Source: Neckera pumila (taxonomy: Eukaryota > Streptophyta > Bryopsida > Hypnales > Neckeraceae). From it: DNA of 64,000 nucleotides. The stretch spans positions 27,404,108 through 27,468,107 of the forward strand of contig OZ018408.1 of NCBI GenBank assembly GCA_963969595.1, in the 5' to 3' direction. The notes under the pieces were generated by a model. It was not told the DNA's origin, did not search any database, and worked only from the letters and a program-made list of their open reading frames with translations. Positions 25,961 to 38,810 of the stretch are shown here, one piece after another. Both the position numbers and the translations under genes were made by a program. Positions within the stretch are counted from its first letter, which is position 1, and every line of letters begins with the position of its first letter.

Positions 25961-27321
25961 TCCAAAGTCACTCGAATGTTAACCCTAGATCTTTGCCCCT
26001 AATTCTTCTTACCCTTGCCACTCCCACCTCTCTTGAGGTGCTTAACCATTATTCTACTTTCTTTCTGAAGAGAATCCGAAAGAGGTTTGCACAATATGTT
26101 TATAAAGACCAAACTTTTCTCTGATAGGCAGCGGCGATCATGTCCTCTTATATATGATTCACACCATCGCTACACACCATTGTTGCAAACGCGACCTATT
26201 TCTTAACTGAGATTAATAACACCAGAGATCACGGAAATGACTTCAAGGCATCATGACAGCACTTGTCTTCAACGTTGATATAGCCCATAGACAAAGGCAA
26301 TAGAAGCACAATAACAATGGAGTTCAGGGCAGTTCATCTCTCTCCTCTGTTCTACGAGTAACATTCTGTTAAGGGAATTCTCTCAATACTACCATCACAT
26401 GATGACTACTGTCCCTAAGCCTCCTTCTTGGTATACTTTGATCATGTGATTATGACCATGTGCTCTGTTTGTGATTGTTCCACATGCTACTATGTATGTA
26501 TATGCGGTCATTACTTAACAACTCTCGTGTCCAAGTGCCTTCAGATATTCAAAGTTGTATTCTTTGTCAGAGTATCTCATAGTTCCTTTCTAAGTGTTTT
26601 GCAAGGGCCGACGCAATTTTGAGCCGCCTTTGGTGTGGGTGCACGTTTCAAAGCTTCCTATCACCAATTCAACATGCATGACTGACTGTAGGTGCCCCCT
26701 CTTTTGCACTCTATCTTTTTCCTACTAGAATTCCTAACATGTACATCACCTGCTTCTTCTGCATTAACCCTTGAAGGACAGACCGGTTGCCGTGGAAATC
26801 ATGTATTTTGATTCTGTGTGACATCATTTACTTCACAAAAGCCTAATACATTCATTGGAAGTCAAAGAACTGTTGAAGATCTTTCCTTTTTACTCCTAAT
26901 ACTGAGGATGAAAAGTTGCACTTCTATCCTGTAGAGAAAGATTCATTGTCATTCAAAGGACGCAGAACGTCCTCGGCGTTGTTCAAGGATTAAAGTAGGT
27001 TATTTTGAATATCAACATTTCCACAATGTTCTTTATTATGCAAGAGTGCGTCCATGTTCAACAATACGTGTTGCTTCTCTACCAAAAATCTCACACTTAG
27101 GTGCTGTTAATTTAGAATGCACTTCAGCATGTGAGCTTCTCTGCACGAGATGAAAAATGTAGCTTTAGTAATGGACACATGTCTAAGTGTTCTAAGAAGG
27201 CCACAACCTCAATCTACAAATTCGGTCCACAAAGGCGAATTCAGTGTTCAAAAGAGAAGCCATACAGTTTGTGGGTGATAAGAACTCACATCTCCACCTC
27301 CCTCTATCTTGGCAGTGTACA
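25961..27321. other. intergenic DNA between decayed coding blocks
   Basis: Only short ORFs. It may contain the 5' flank or terminus of the integrase-core element, but no inverted repeat was found. Confidence 0.35.
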
Positions 27322-28143
27322 TCAAGGTTTTCCATACTCTCCATGCAATGAAGCATACACGAGCTTTGCCGCCATCACCTCCTCCGACTCATAGGCTAGT
27401 ATTGTGATGCTCCAGAAGCACGTCAACACCTCCAAGAGGCGGGTCTTCTCCCACGCCGCATTCACATTGATGGTGATTGGTTTGAATGTGAAGTACTTCG
27501 AGTTCATTATAAACTTGTTCAACTTGTACCGCCCCACCTGGCTCATGTTCTTTACAACTATACGAAAGCGGCCCTGTAGGCCGTGTGGAAGCGACCCCAG
27601 TTGGCATGAATTCAAGAAGTCCTCTGCATCAACTCTGGCTTCTGCACCGAAGATGGGAGCGATTGCCTCAGGGGTCATGCTGGAGAGTGTGGACGAGATT
27701 GAATGCAAAGATATCTTCCGGGTCCGCGGAGAGCTCGCACATGATGCCATCGGGTAGCTGAAGCCGCTCTGGATGCACTTGGCAGCTAAGCGAGGACCTT
27801 CAAAAATCACCTTCATAATCTGCTGTCGCAGGATCTGTCGAGCACAAGTGGCAAAGGTTGCTTGCGAGCCATCGGGGGGAGCGTCCACATCCAGGGTTGC
27901 CATTGCAAAGAAAATCTCCGCATACTTGCAGTCTGCCAGTACCGCCGATTGAGCAGCTACTTGTTCTTCCACTGACTTTGCCTGGATGAGAGCTCTGAGG
28001 ACTGTGAATAGGCGGGGCTTGACGGCTTGGTAGTCGCCTTCGTATGCATTAGCGGAGGCTGGATTCTCCATATCTGGGAGCCATCCACAAGCTAGTGCAT
28101 TCATCGAGTGGATCATTGGCCGGTCTACTTGTTGTCCATACAA
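27322..28143 (-). pseudogene. unidentified protein-coding relic
   Basis: An open frame of 273 codons with normal amino-acid composition (GRFRIVVKNMSQVGRYKLNK, TFATCARQILRQQIMKVIF). It is flanked on the same strand by other decayed coding pieces (28.5-33 kb) and by the integrase-core relic. I recognise no domain. No good start context or splice pattern ties it to a working gene. It may be a second protein of a large transposon, or a captured host gene. Confidence 0.35.
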
Positions 28144-28536
28144 TGCAAGGAGGAAGCATAGTAGCCCAAATATCTCGAGATTGGCAACTTAGAGCTTGTT
28201 TAGCTGCGGTCGTGTCAGTGCCTTACGGACCTCGTGTGCCCTCCATCTGCAATTTCAAAGATGGAACCATATACCTGCATCGGATAATTCAGCAATGCAT
28301 TATGAATTTGTAGTCTTCACAATTTTCTAAATGGACAGGCTACAGAGTAGAACCTGAATATGGTGCTTGTAGTGCTATATCCCAGAGTCATTCCAAAATT
28401 AGGTCCAAGATTGCCCAAGATAGCGTCGGGTTGGTCCACCGCAAACTTGTATATTGAGCTTAGCAAAGGACACCTCATCCAAGTCAAATGCATACGTCAC
28501 CTTCAGCATTGGGAAGGGTGTCTTCGATGTCTTCGA

Positions 28537-30706
28537 TCAATTGTACATCAATCGTAGCTCTAGCAACTCCGATCGGGGCGTTACCTCCATGGACGTCCTC
28601 AACCCTCTGAAATGTCGAATGTACAAGGTTACAACCCAAAAACAAAATCTAATAAAGCAAATAGCTTCTTCTATAAAATAAATGGCGAGCTCACCTAAAG
28701 ACGATGGCAAGGAAACGATGACAGGGCTTCTCGATACTCTTCCAAGACACATGTGCAAAAGTTGCATACTTGATATGCATGTTAGACCTCCTCCTTTTGC
28801 CAGTAGTTGTTCACTAGGTCGGCTTTGAAAGTGGAGGCAGCTGTATGAGCACTCTGGTCCCACTAGTTGTCAAGGCGATCCCGCATCCCTTGGATAACAT
28901 CCAAGGTGAATGTCTCCTCCAATGGCGTTCCAAGGATTTGGCGTCGGATATCTGCAACCGTTGAATGCTCATTTACATCGACGCATACCTTGTCAACCAT
29001 ATCCCATTTTTCTCAATCTGGATGCGCTTGTTCCGAGAATAACAGCTCCACATGTGATAGATTCCACATCTCCATGGCTAGGTGGAGCATGACAGTGGCC
29101 AGTTCATCATTCACCGTTCTGTCCGGCAAGCCATTTTGTAGCTGACGGCGCTTCTAAAGTGCCTCTCAAGCAGCAACCTGCTCTGGGTCAGAGATTGTTG
29201 CCATGGTCAAGTCCACTGTATTCCAAAAGCAGCTCGCATTGATCTAGCTCGCGTTTCCAACTGTTCCCACATGCAACTCACTCTCTTCTATCTCCGCAAA
29301 ATCTCCAGTGCTTTGCAGCACATCATATGCCAGACTGACCCGAATCCACTCGGCGTCAAGGTGGATCATGTCCTACTCTCCCGCTGCATGGGCGTGGTAG
29401 TCAGTCTGATCCTCCCTAGGACTACTTTGGCCTGAGAGATCAACAAAGTCGTCATCGTCATTGTCAACCTTTACTGCAATCTGAGGGGGGGGGGGGGTGA
29501 CTGCTCGTGGAGTGCTTGTGCCCCTATGACCTTGGATTACTCGGGCGATACGTTCACAGCGTAGTCTCAAGAATTCAGGGTCTGGCTGGAAGTTGTTGTC
29601 ATCCTCCCCCTCCAACTTAGGATCCTTGTCGGTAGCGCTGCCAATGCGACCATCTGTAACACTGCGGATGGTGCCATGTACATTACCGGCCCTTGAGGTA
29701 GAAGGGCCACCAAGATTTGTTCTTTCTACATGATGGACTTAGGTGCCATAGATGGCATCTTCATTGACGTTGCCCTCACTGGGGGAGGCACAGAACACCG
29801 GACGACCGTCTACCATACGAGTCCCAGAACTGTTGCTACCAGCACACCCAGCAATACTAACACCAGTGCTAGTCCATGGCTTTGTTCTAGAACAGCCCAG
29901 CACCAGGGGAGGCGCTTCCAAATGAATTCGGGGTCTAGTGTGTCTCTTTGTGCTTGTGCTTGCGGAGATCCGCATCGGAGACCAATGGGTTGGAAAAGGC
30001 AATAGTGGTTGCTGCCTCCCAATGTGTTCTGATGACTCACCAATAAAGATATCAGTAAACAATCTCCGTGTAGGGCTCTCAATAGGATCCGTGGATTTTC
30101 CATTTGAGTCATCCATGCCAGGGGGACAAAGAAGAAGCTCAATTGTGAGGTGCCTAGTTGCTTCCTGGGAGTATTCTACTATTTGACCGCGTATCAACAT
30201 CCGAACAGGGTCAGCAATGTACACTGCTGGGCAAAAGGAAGGGCCTCGTTTAGGAATCGCCTTGGCTATTGAACCACGTGGTAGGATAAAGAGCATGCTC
30301 ATGTTGGCGAAGCCTTTCCCCTTACTCTACATCTGCTATTCAACAAACGTCAACATAGTGAAACTTCGAAGAATTCACACATATTCATCATGAATATTAA
30401 GGGGTTCAATGTTGCATGTGAAGTACGTACCCGTTCCTTCTCCCGATATATTTGATAGAAAAAGCCACCGATGTTTGATAGCGCAGGGTTCCTGTAAAGC
30501 TCTGCAGCTCTTTCTGCCACACGACATTGGACTATCCCCTCGAAAAATGGACCAACGGCATAGTGATCTCCCCAAGGCATGGCGGGATCCACCGTCATCA
30601 ACAGGGTCTGATCGCGGATGCTTTGGACACCTGTATATTCTACATCACCTTCCCCAATCCTATAGCGGACACTATAAGAAACCCGCGTTTTAGGTGACGT
30701 TAGCAT
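28537..30706 (-). pseudogene. long decayed coding region of unknown family
   Basis: Minus-strand frames read as nearly continuous protein from about 30690 to 28860. Examples are ECRVAERAAELYRNPALSN-like text at 30.5 kb (seen as QCRVAERAAELYRNPALSN), IAKAIPKRGPSFCPAVYIAD at 30.2 kb, the acidic FLRLRCERIARVIQG block at 29.5 kb and IRRQILGTPLEETFTLDVIQ at 28.9 kb. Stops interrupt the text, several (29168-29166, 29156-29154, 29015-29013) where a Trp codon would suit the context. A run of 13 G/C at 29485-29497 encodes a proline stretch. I cannot name the family; transposon cargo or a degraded host gene are both possible. Confidence 0.4.
29485..29497. repeat. 13-bp G homopolymer
   Basis: An uninterrupted run of 13 G on the plus strand; on the minus strand it lies in a proline-coding stretch of the decayed reading frame. 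Prone to slippage and to assembly error. Confidence 0.9.
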
Positions 30707-30906
30707 AACCTAAGCAGACGCATTTTTATGGACACAAAATAAAATAACTTGTGTTTTTATGTCAATAATAACATCCAATGTAACATCCAGATATTACGTT
30801 GGATGTTATTATTGACACAAAACACAAATTGTTTTATTTTGTATCCACAAAAATGCGTCTACTCAGAATATGCTAACGTCACCTAAAACGCGGGTTTCTT
30901 ATAGTG
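30670..30906. mobile_element. 237-bp CACTA-type foldback MITE
   Basis: The element begins CACTATAAGAAACCCGCG and ends with the reverse complement CGCGGGTTTCTTATAGTG. The inverted repeat runs almost to the centre, with arms of about 110 bp. The start CACTAtAAGAAA resembles the En/Spm consensus CACTACAAGAAA (recalled). The flanking triplets are GGA and GAA, an imperfect 3-bp target duplication as expected for CACTA elements. It has no coding capacity and is inserted in the decayed minus-strand coding region. Confidence 0.8.
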
Positions 30907-32250
30907 GAACGAGCACATTTGGTAGGTTGAAGGCCTTCGTGTGCCAAGCGGCCTCCCTGGATACCAAGGGCACCACTACATGCGACCTCTGTCGACATAC
31001 AGCCCCTGCACACACTGCGAGACAATAGAGAATTTGATGTTGCCAAGGTTGTCAACGGACTATCAAACAATCCAGGTATCCTAGGTGTCCCCAAACTCTC
31101 AGAATCCCACGGGCCTCCACTGCTTTGAGGAAGTCTGCGATCAGCCATTGCAATTGTGCAACACTATAGAGAAGTAATCTATCTAAGTAGGAGACCAGAA
31201 ACTAGCAGAGTTGAGCTATTGACAAATGCCTTATGTTGGGCCCACCCTACTCCTATGTAGGAGGGAGGAATACTTACATATCCATCAACCTAGTTGTACA
31301 AGCCTTTGGTCAATGTTGGCATCCACTCTTGGGGTGGGCGGCTGCTATGTTTTCATGATGAAAAATAGGGACCCGTTGCTTCACATGGAGATGCATACGG
31401 CGATCTTGCCTTTATATAATGGTGACATATATGTGTGGCAGCTTCTCTACCAATTTAACATTGGATTTGTATGACATTCAAATCCGTTGTTCTTGATTTC
31501 CATCCTTTGCGTGCATGGATCAATCTGTCACAATTTAGGGAGTACGTACTAATACAAGAGCGTTCATTATTGAGCTAGTGCCCTGCATGGAGTTTACATT
31601 GTTTGCTGTCTTTGGCTTAGTTCTTTTGAACTATTTAAGCAATACAATTTAGCAGTTGAGCCAGGAATCTGGAAGTGAAGTACATGATTGATTCCTTCTC
31701 GCAACCAAAAGTAGATCATGTAATTCAGTTTCTAAGGGCATCACGCATATGTAGGGCACGCACAATACCGTGAGATTTCAATATTTAAGTCTCATGCAGT
31801 CTACTGTTTTTTCCCATTTATCTACAATTTTGCCAGTTCTTTAGTTTAGCAGTGATGACAAAGAGCTGCTATAACATCCATGTCTGCAATTAAGTCACAC
31901 TAAACTTGTGGTTGGTCGCATTTTACAACTAATTGCTACATGACCTCTGGGCAATTCTAGACGCACAAGATTTGGTACATTTGTGCTGTTGTGGGAAATG
32001 ACTTTAGAAAAGCACTATTTTGTTTAAATTGTCATATTGGTAAAGATCTAAGCTATTTCAACAAACCTCATATGCAATTGCATGTTGTAAATAAGGGAAG
32101 CCATCACACAGTGACAAACATACAAGTTTTTCACTATGGAGAAGTCATAAGCCAAAGCAACCTTTCATTAAGTAAGTTTGGTGGATTTCCACAAGCAAAG
32201 GAGACTAAGTACTATCACAGTCCGCAACCTATGATGTACAAGTCACCGCA

Positions 32251-32981
32251 CTAGTTGGCACTGGTGGAAGGGGGGGTTGGTGAGCCGATGGAGATGTGAG
32301 AAGATCCAGCACCGTGTTGCAAAGGTGACGGCAGTACTTCAAACTCGAGACAGTCTAGGGGGCACACAACAGGTAAGGTGCAAGATTGGTGCATGCCGTC
32401 TTGCATCCACGTTAGCCCGCGCCCACGAACCCAGCACGACACAGTCCGAGTTGCCGGCCCCTCCACAGATGGCACATCAACAATCCCTAGCACCCAACTG
32501 TTTGTTATGAACCTTGAAACGTACTCAGGGCACCACCAGCAAGCCTATAGCACTGGTGCAGTGAGAGGAAAATTGTTGGTGTAGATGACAACAAGGACAT
32601 TCTCCATGGATGGCTCTGTCGCATCGACCCAGCCAAGCCCGTGCTCCACCAACCTCGATGAGATCCGCACTGGAACGGTGTCACAACCCTCCACAAACCA
32701 CCTTCCGCTTCTTTGTACACGGAGAGGAGGCGGAATCCCGTTGATGCCCAAGTGCTGTCCAGCACAGCCGAGTGGACCTCGCCGCTGCGCATGCTGTGCA
32801 CTGCCAAGATCCATGCACCGTGTATGGCTGTGTGGGTTGTTGGCTTGCTCTCTGTCCATAGCAACGTCTCTGCAAAGTTATTCACGTCAAGTGTAATGAG
32901 AACATCCCCTGTGCAAGGCATATACAATGTAGAAGTCCAAGGCTCCTCCCAAACAATGTTGGGAACCATCACATGATCCAT
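32251..32981 (-). pseudogene. unidentified decayed coding relic
   Basis: A GC-richer island with minus-strand frames of coding-like composition (VNNFAETLLWTESKPTTHTA and, in another frame, DVPSVEGPATRTVSCWVRG). It probably continues the 27-31 kb decayed region, in the same direction. No domain is recognised and frame changes are evident. Plus-strand ORFs over the same bases look like shadows. Confidence 0.25.
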
Positions 32982-32999
32982 GGAGGAGGATCGTCGTCC

Positions 33000-35420
33000 C
33001 TTGATTCACACAAACAAACGGAGGGGCGGAGAGATGTTCTAGCAGTCTACAATGTACTCAAGAGGTGTTCTACTCTGTTACAGAGGGACGGGAAGGGTTT
33101 GTAAAGGGGCTCCAAATTGTAGGCGAGAAGTGCAGCATGGAGGAGTGGCCAGTGATGTACCGAAGTGGACATTGGCATATCCTGCAATCTCAACAGATCA
33201 TCTTAGGGTTCCTTTATTTGAATAGGCATGACAGGGACGCAGAGGTACGTCCACAGCATCTTGTATAGTTGAGACGGCAGAGATCAAGACACTCATGTTG
33301 TAGAGAAAGTGGTTGTAAACTGTAGGAGCCATAATTGTACAAGATGAGAGTGTGACCTTCTTACGGACCTTATGTACTTGGGATTCCAAAATATGGAAAT
33401 GGAATTCAATATTGAGTACTTAGCATGGGTCACATGAGGTTATCCTCTACCTGGGACATAAAAGCTCCACAAAGTAAATCATCACGCAGCGATGCCTATA
33501 CTACCATCGTCACCTCAATAAGGAAAAGCAATGCATGTTACTAACGTTTGATAGCTCCATGTACAAGGGAGTGAACCCATTCTAGGCTCCATATACAAGG
33601 GAACATTGATTCATTATGTATAACTGTCGTTGTCAAAGGACCACAACTTAGCGTTATTATTGCAGGGGAGAATAGTTGTTATAAACTAAGGTGTGGTAAG
33701 TATTTTGCAGCATGTAGAAACATAATTAGACTACGGCATAGAGATTCTCTATTACAGAACAATATTTTTTGTACATGGTCAGAGTAGTAAAAGTATGCAA
33801 TCTTACAATTGGATTTTGTAGGTGAGACCCATGCATTTTACTATACTGAAAGAAATGTCGTAGTATTTTTCATAGTTTTGAAGTAAATGGCCCAAATCTG
33901 AAGCATTGGTTCTCCTCCATACTTTATAAGTGGACCCACAATTTGAAGCATGTATGAATACATATTCTTTGAAATAGCAGACCAAATTTGAAACCCTTGG
34001 ACAAAATATTGATTTTTCAAGGATTTCTAAATGTCAAACAATATAGGTAGAGTTGTTCTGCAAAAATTATTAGTCATCTTCAATTATTATAATATCCTGC
34101 AGTAGTCGTCGTCTCCAAATGAGAATTTTTGTGTCGGAAGTTCACATAGATAACATCAAGATCTTATGGTTACTTCCCTAAAGTAATGGGCCAAAATTAT
34201 TTTATACATTGCACCATCAAACTATGGAAAAATCAACACTTTTCAAGCACAAACACCTCAAAATTTTAAGGATTAATATGATTTTTTGTAGAGATTCTTT
34301 TCTCACAAGATATTGTGCTACACAGAGTTATAACAGTAGCTTGGCAGAAATTTGTCAAGTAAGGATATCTTTCAACATAACCCACAGTGAAGAAATGAAC
34401 CATCCAAACTTGGTGCATTTTAAGACCACCATATGAAACATGAAGTAAACTATCTAAAAAACCTTGCAACTTTGATTTTGAACCGTGCTCATAAAAATAT
34501 TGCTTCCATTAGTGCAGAAGTGTTCACTAGAAGTTTGAAGCCATAATCAAGCATTTTAGTGAAGAAGGGTCAAGTGTATTAAAAAACAAATGGGGCTAAA
34601 TAGCTTAACTACATTGAAGAGTTTTGAATTTGGAAGTCAGTCCTATAATGAGAGGTACAAGGGACACCCTAGATTTTTGAAGGGTGCCCAAAAGACAAAT
34701 ATATAAACTTTTAAAACAACTTTTCAATGTTACCACTTAAAGATTTAAACTTTGAATTAAAAGCTTTGTATAAAACATAATGGGACTTTGTGTATGTTTT
34801 GTGGTTTAGAGACACTAACTATAGTCTTGGACTAACTAACCAAAATAAGACTTGTTGACTTCTGCATCACAAGGAAAAGCTAAAGACCAGATTTGGTATG
34901 TTTCTAAAATTTTTTTTAGACACTTAGGGCCCCCAGATGTAGCACTTGGGATCCTAGTTGAAACTGTTGAGGCCCCTAGGTGTAGCACTTGGGGCCCTAA
35001 GTAAAGCATCATTTTTGACATAACTTGAATAATGTTGCAGTCTTTTTTGTTAACGAATGTACTTTTACTTTTCTTTTTAATTATTGTCTTCTTATAGTAA
35101 ATGTTGTTGGTACTTTCTATTTTAAAACTTCAGTTTGAAATGTAAAGTAAAATATTCATTTACAAAGATATATAGAGGTGTTTTTGTACATAATAAGGCC
35201 ATATTTGTTAGATTGAGACAGAATGTAGATTATTGAGAAATTCATTTTCAAAAGTAGTGTATAAAATAAATAAATAAATAAATAAATAGAAATAGTAGTG
35301 AAGAGATATAGCCATTTATCTTTGAAACAAAGATAAATTTGAGACTGCGAAAAGTCTCAATATAAATTTGTATCCTCTTGTAGTACTGCACCTATTTATA
35401 TTTTAGTATTTTTTCTTTGC
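33000..35420. other. AT-rich intergenic DNA
   Basis: No coding text. A short direct duplication around 34.93-35.00 kb ('ggtgtagcacttggggcc' type) is the only structure noted. Confidence 0.4.
35263..35288. repeat. (AAAT)n simple repeat
   Basis: About six AAAT units, located upstream of the dioxygenase-like relic. Confidence 0.85.
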
Positions 35421-35433
35421 TATATCAGTCGCA

Positions 35434-36971
35434 ATGGCAAGTTCTAGTGTGCAACAACATAAAAAGGCAAGAAAACAAATTCAACAAGTGGTGAGAGCAA
35501 AGTTTGTGAAGGCTTCCAAACCCATCAAATTGATATATGACAATGATGGAGGACGTGGATGCAAAGGTCTACATCATTTATCAAAACATTTTCCAAAGTT
35601 GTATATTGTGCCGTGTAAAAAAACTTTGGATTGTGCATATTTTGAAAAAATATTTGTGAATAATTCTATAGACATCGAGCTAGATATATTGAACAAACAA
35701 CAATATTATGTCAATTTCTGTCACAAACTATGTGAGGAGTGTTTGAATTATCCAAACCCTTTGAAATGTCCTTCATGTGAGTCTAATCAAGGCATGGACT
35801 TTGGGCCTTTGGCATACACATAAAGTGGATGTTTAATCTCCCAATACTTCAAAAATGCAAAATCCAATGTCTACAAGAGTTTCATGATGTATATGAACAA
35901 TTAAATATGTATTTGGAAAACAATGGGGATTGTACATCATCCAAAATTTGACTTCAACGTAGTTCTTTCATCATTCTAAATTGCAAATTTGAAGAATGGG
36001 GACTTCAAGAACACTTAGTACTAAAGGAATTTCGTATCAAATAGAATATGCGTGTTATGATTAGCTTTTCAAATATTCCTAAGGAAGCTAAAAAAATTGA
36101 GTACATTGCATTACCTTTTCGGGTTGATTCAAGTTTCGCAGGAAATTGGCAAGACATTTACGACAACAATATAGTATTTCCAACACAAAACAAAAGTTTA
36201 ATGATCTTGAATGGTGTTGATATTATACAAATAGGAATCATGAACATTGAAGACTAAAAGTTTGACCATATAATAATGATATATATTCCCAATATGTGGA
36301 CTAATGACCTTGATTACCAATGAACTCTAGTTGAAGCAAATCACTATTATGAAACATCATATGCAGCAAAAGAGAATAAAAAAAATCTAAAGGGGGGGAA
36401 ATACAAATCTGTAAGTCATGGCTATGTTGGACATGGTGGAACAACATCAAAAGGCAATGTAGTAAAGTACCATCAGAATTAAATACAAGATTTTGTACAA
36501 AAAAGTTTCAAAGGACTTGGTGATAGCATTTCTTCCTCTATTTGGATGCAATTGGATAAATTTGGCAGTCAAGTACAACAATTCTTTAATGACCAATTTG
36601 CTCCAATGGATTGTGTTTCGATAGGACTAGATGGATATTCCACCAAAGTCCACCAAATGCACATTTCCAAAAATTCATACATCAAGCCTCATCTAGATAA
36701 GTATAATATGGAAGCGTCTTTTATTGCTTGGTTTACAAGAGGAGATCCTAAAGGAGGATGCTTTGGTCTGTTCCAGCATTGTTTAAAATTTGATACAAAT
36801 AAAGGAGATGGAGCATTTGTCCAAAGCAAGACTGTTGCCTATGGAATATTAAGGTTTATACATAAGACACTAATAGAGAATGTGTACAAAGTAAGGGTAG
36901 CATTAGTGAATAAACAAATACTTAGTATAAGAATAAATCATCAACTTAGAGATGGAGCGCCAGTGATTTAG
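35434..36971 (+). pseudogene. broken 2-oxoglutarate/Fe(II) dioxygenase-like gene (TET/JBP-like)
   Basis: Three plus-strand open segments (35434-35823, 36048-36257, 36546-36971) and the text between them form one protein, broken by a frameshift at 35821 and several stops. The first segment has paired Cys motifs (CHKLCEECL, CPSCES), a possible zinc knuckle. The last segment carries PHLDKYN (His-x-Asp), then FIAWFTRGDPKGGCFGLF and a GDG turn, the pattern of a double-stranded beta-helix dioxygenase. The expected distal His is Tyr (VAYGIL, codon TAT at 36840-36842), one base from CAT. Its general layout recalls TET/JBP nucleic-acid oxygenases found with transposons in fungi and some green lineages (recalled). 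It could also be another dioxygenase family. Not functional. Confidence 0.5.
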
Positions 36972-37329
36972 CAAGCGGTGAATCTAATAATGACTCTGAC
37001 TCTGATAATAATGATGAATAAAAAGTTATATATGTATATATAAATTTCTCCCTCAAAATAAGCAGAGTTCTGTTTGTCGTCCTTAGGGCCTTGTACATGC
37101 AACACCCAGCCAAGCTAGCTCCCCTGAATGGATCTTATCTCCATCTAGGTAGCGGGCTAGGAAGGAACTTGGAGAGGCAATGGCCACAAATTCTTTGGCA
37201 GCTTGGTTGCAGCTTTTGTGTATGCGCATATGAGCTTTTGGAAGTCCTAGTGCAAGACTCCAAGCCATGGTAAAAGTTCCATCTACCTCAAAAATGCAAA
37301 ATTAATTATATGGATGCAACACATGTACT

Positions 37330-38220
37330 TTATTCCAAAGGATCAAATTACATTTTTTTGGCAATGTAGCAGTTTTTGGTAGCTCACTACAAATGCAGTT
37401 TTTAATTTGAAATTTATTATTTGAATTTTGGTCCACTATATGTGCTTGAAGAGTAGCTTTAAGGTCCAACAATTTTCACAACTATTGACTATGTAGATAA
37501 AAAAATATTATACACGTAGATTTAAGTATTTGGCGGGCAACTTTGAATTAAAAAAGCTATAAAAATAAAATGATTTATAAAAAATAAAATAAAAATAAAC
37601 TTTGAAACTGGTTTTCAAGATTTACATATAAATGGAATGCGGCTTTGAATCATTCTATTTTGATCAACAACAAAAAAGTTAAGACAATTGCTAGTTTGTG
37701 GGCAATCTAAATTCCCTATCCTAAAATAATTTTGAAGTCTTTTTTTTTTTTTCAATTTTCAATATTTAAAAAAAATAATAAGATCATGTGGATTGTTTAT
37801 TACAACATTGCAATTGTTGGGATTGGCGTTTTTCAATTATCTAATTAAATTGGTACCAATTTAGTGTCTTGGATCATTTTCTATTTATTTCTACTTACTA
37901 CATTTTTAATATATGTTGTAAATTTCAAATGATCTAAAATTTTTCATGTGTATACTTAATTTGCTTTGGAAAATAAGTCTAAAATGTTAGAACAATTTTG
38001 AACATTTTCTTATGCAAAGGTGACTTCTTGAAGTGCAAATTATCCAATCTTCTAGAAGGTCAAAAAAGGATTTTTGTCCCTTCAAATGCACATATTTTGC
38101 TATATATTTTGTGGAATTTTTGGTAATTTTTTCCACATGTTTACAAACTATTATAAAAAAAAATAACTATGGTCATTTGACCACTCTAAATGAAGAGTTT
38201 GTTGGAGGTAGTTTTACAAT
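37330..38220. mobile_element. TTAA-family element, diverged copy
   Basis: The left part ('aaaggatcaaattacattttttt', 'ggtagctcactacaaatgc') aligns by eye with the reverse complement of the right side of copy 3. The right part ('cccttcaaatgcacatattt', 'ttccacatgtttacaaact') aligns with the end of copy 2. The TTAA termini have eroded, so boundaries are approximate. Confidence 0.5.
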
Positions 38221-38691
38221 GTAAGCCATATAGGCTGAGGAAGTGAGTGCTACCCTTGGTGCTTCTTTTTAGAAGAAGACTTTGTAGCATGAACTTGTAA
38301 CCACTAATATTGGCTTGTATCTATTGACATGGGTAGTTTTTGAATAGTTTGGCACCCTATTAGACTAGTGTATATTGCGAAAAGTGATGCCTAGACTAAT
38401 AGTTTGTCTCTTTGGTGGTTGTGGGAGCTATTCTAATATTGAGCTGAAGTTTGTAGTGTAATTAATGATATTACTTGTGATTGTATTATTGTCGTCCTTG
38501 TTGAGCCATGCATTGTTCCACGTGGACTTTGTGGCATGGTTCATGTAGAATGCTTGTGATTCATTTTTCCTTCGAAATATTCTTGTTTTGTAGAATCTGA
38601 TCATCGCACTCTGATATCGCACATGCTGCCACAGGCAGTTCTAATGTGGCTAGTTTTTCTCAATCCTGGTTTCTGGCTTGCAATCTTATAG

Positions 38692-38810
38692 GCACAGTAT
38701 TTGCTTATGGTCAGACAAGCAGCAGCAAAACCTATACAATGCAAGGATCTGCAAGCGATTACAGTGTCATTCAGCTAGCCATTCAGGATGTCTTCACCAA
38801 CATTGATCAG
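38692..38810 (+). pseudogene. kinesin-7 motor exon fragment
   Basis: Exon-like segment between an AG and a GT (TTATAG|GCACAG ... GATCAG|GTTAGC). It encodes GTVFAYGQTSSSKTYTMQGS and then VIQLAIQDVF, the P-loop region of kinesin motors of the CENP-E/kinesin-7 type. The Walker A GQTSSGKT reads GQTSSSKT, losing the essential Gly. No other kinesin exon is nearby. It is an isolated captured exon. Confidence 0.8.
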
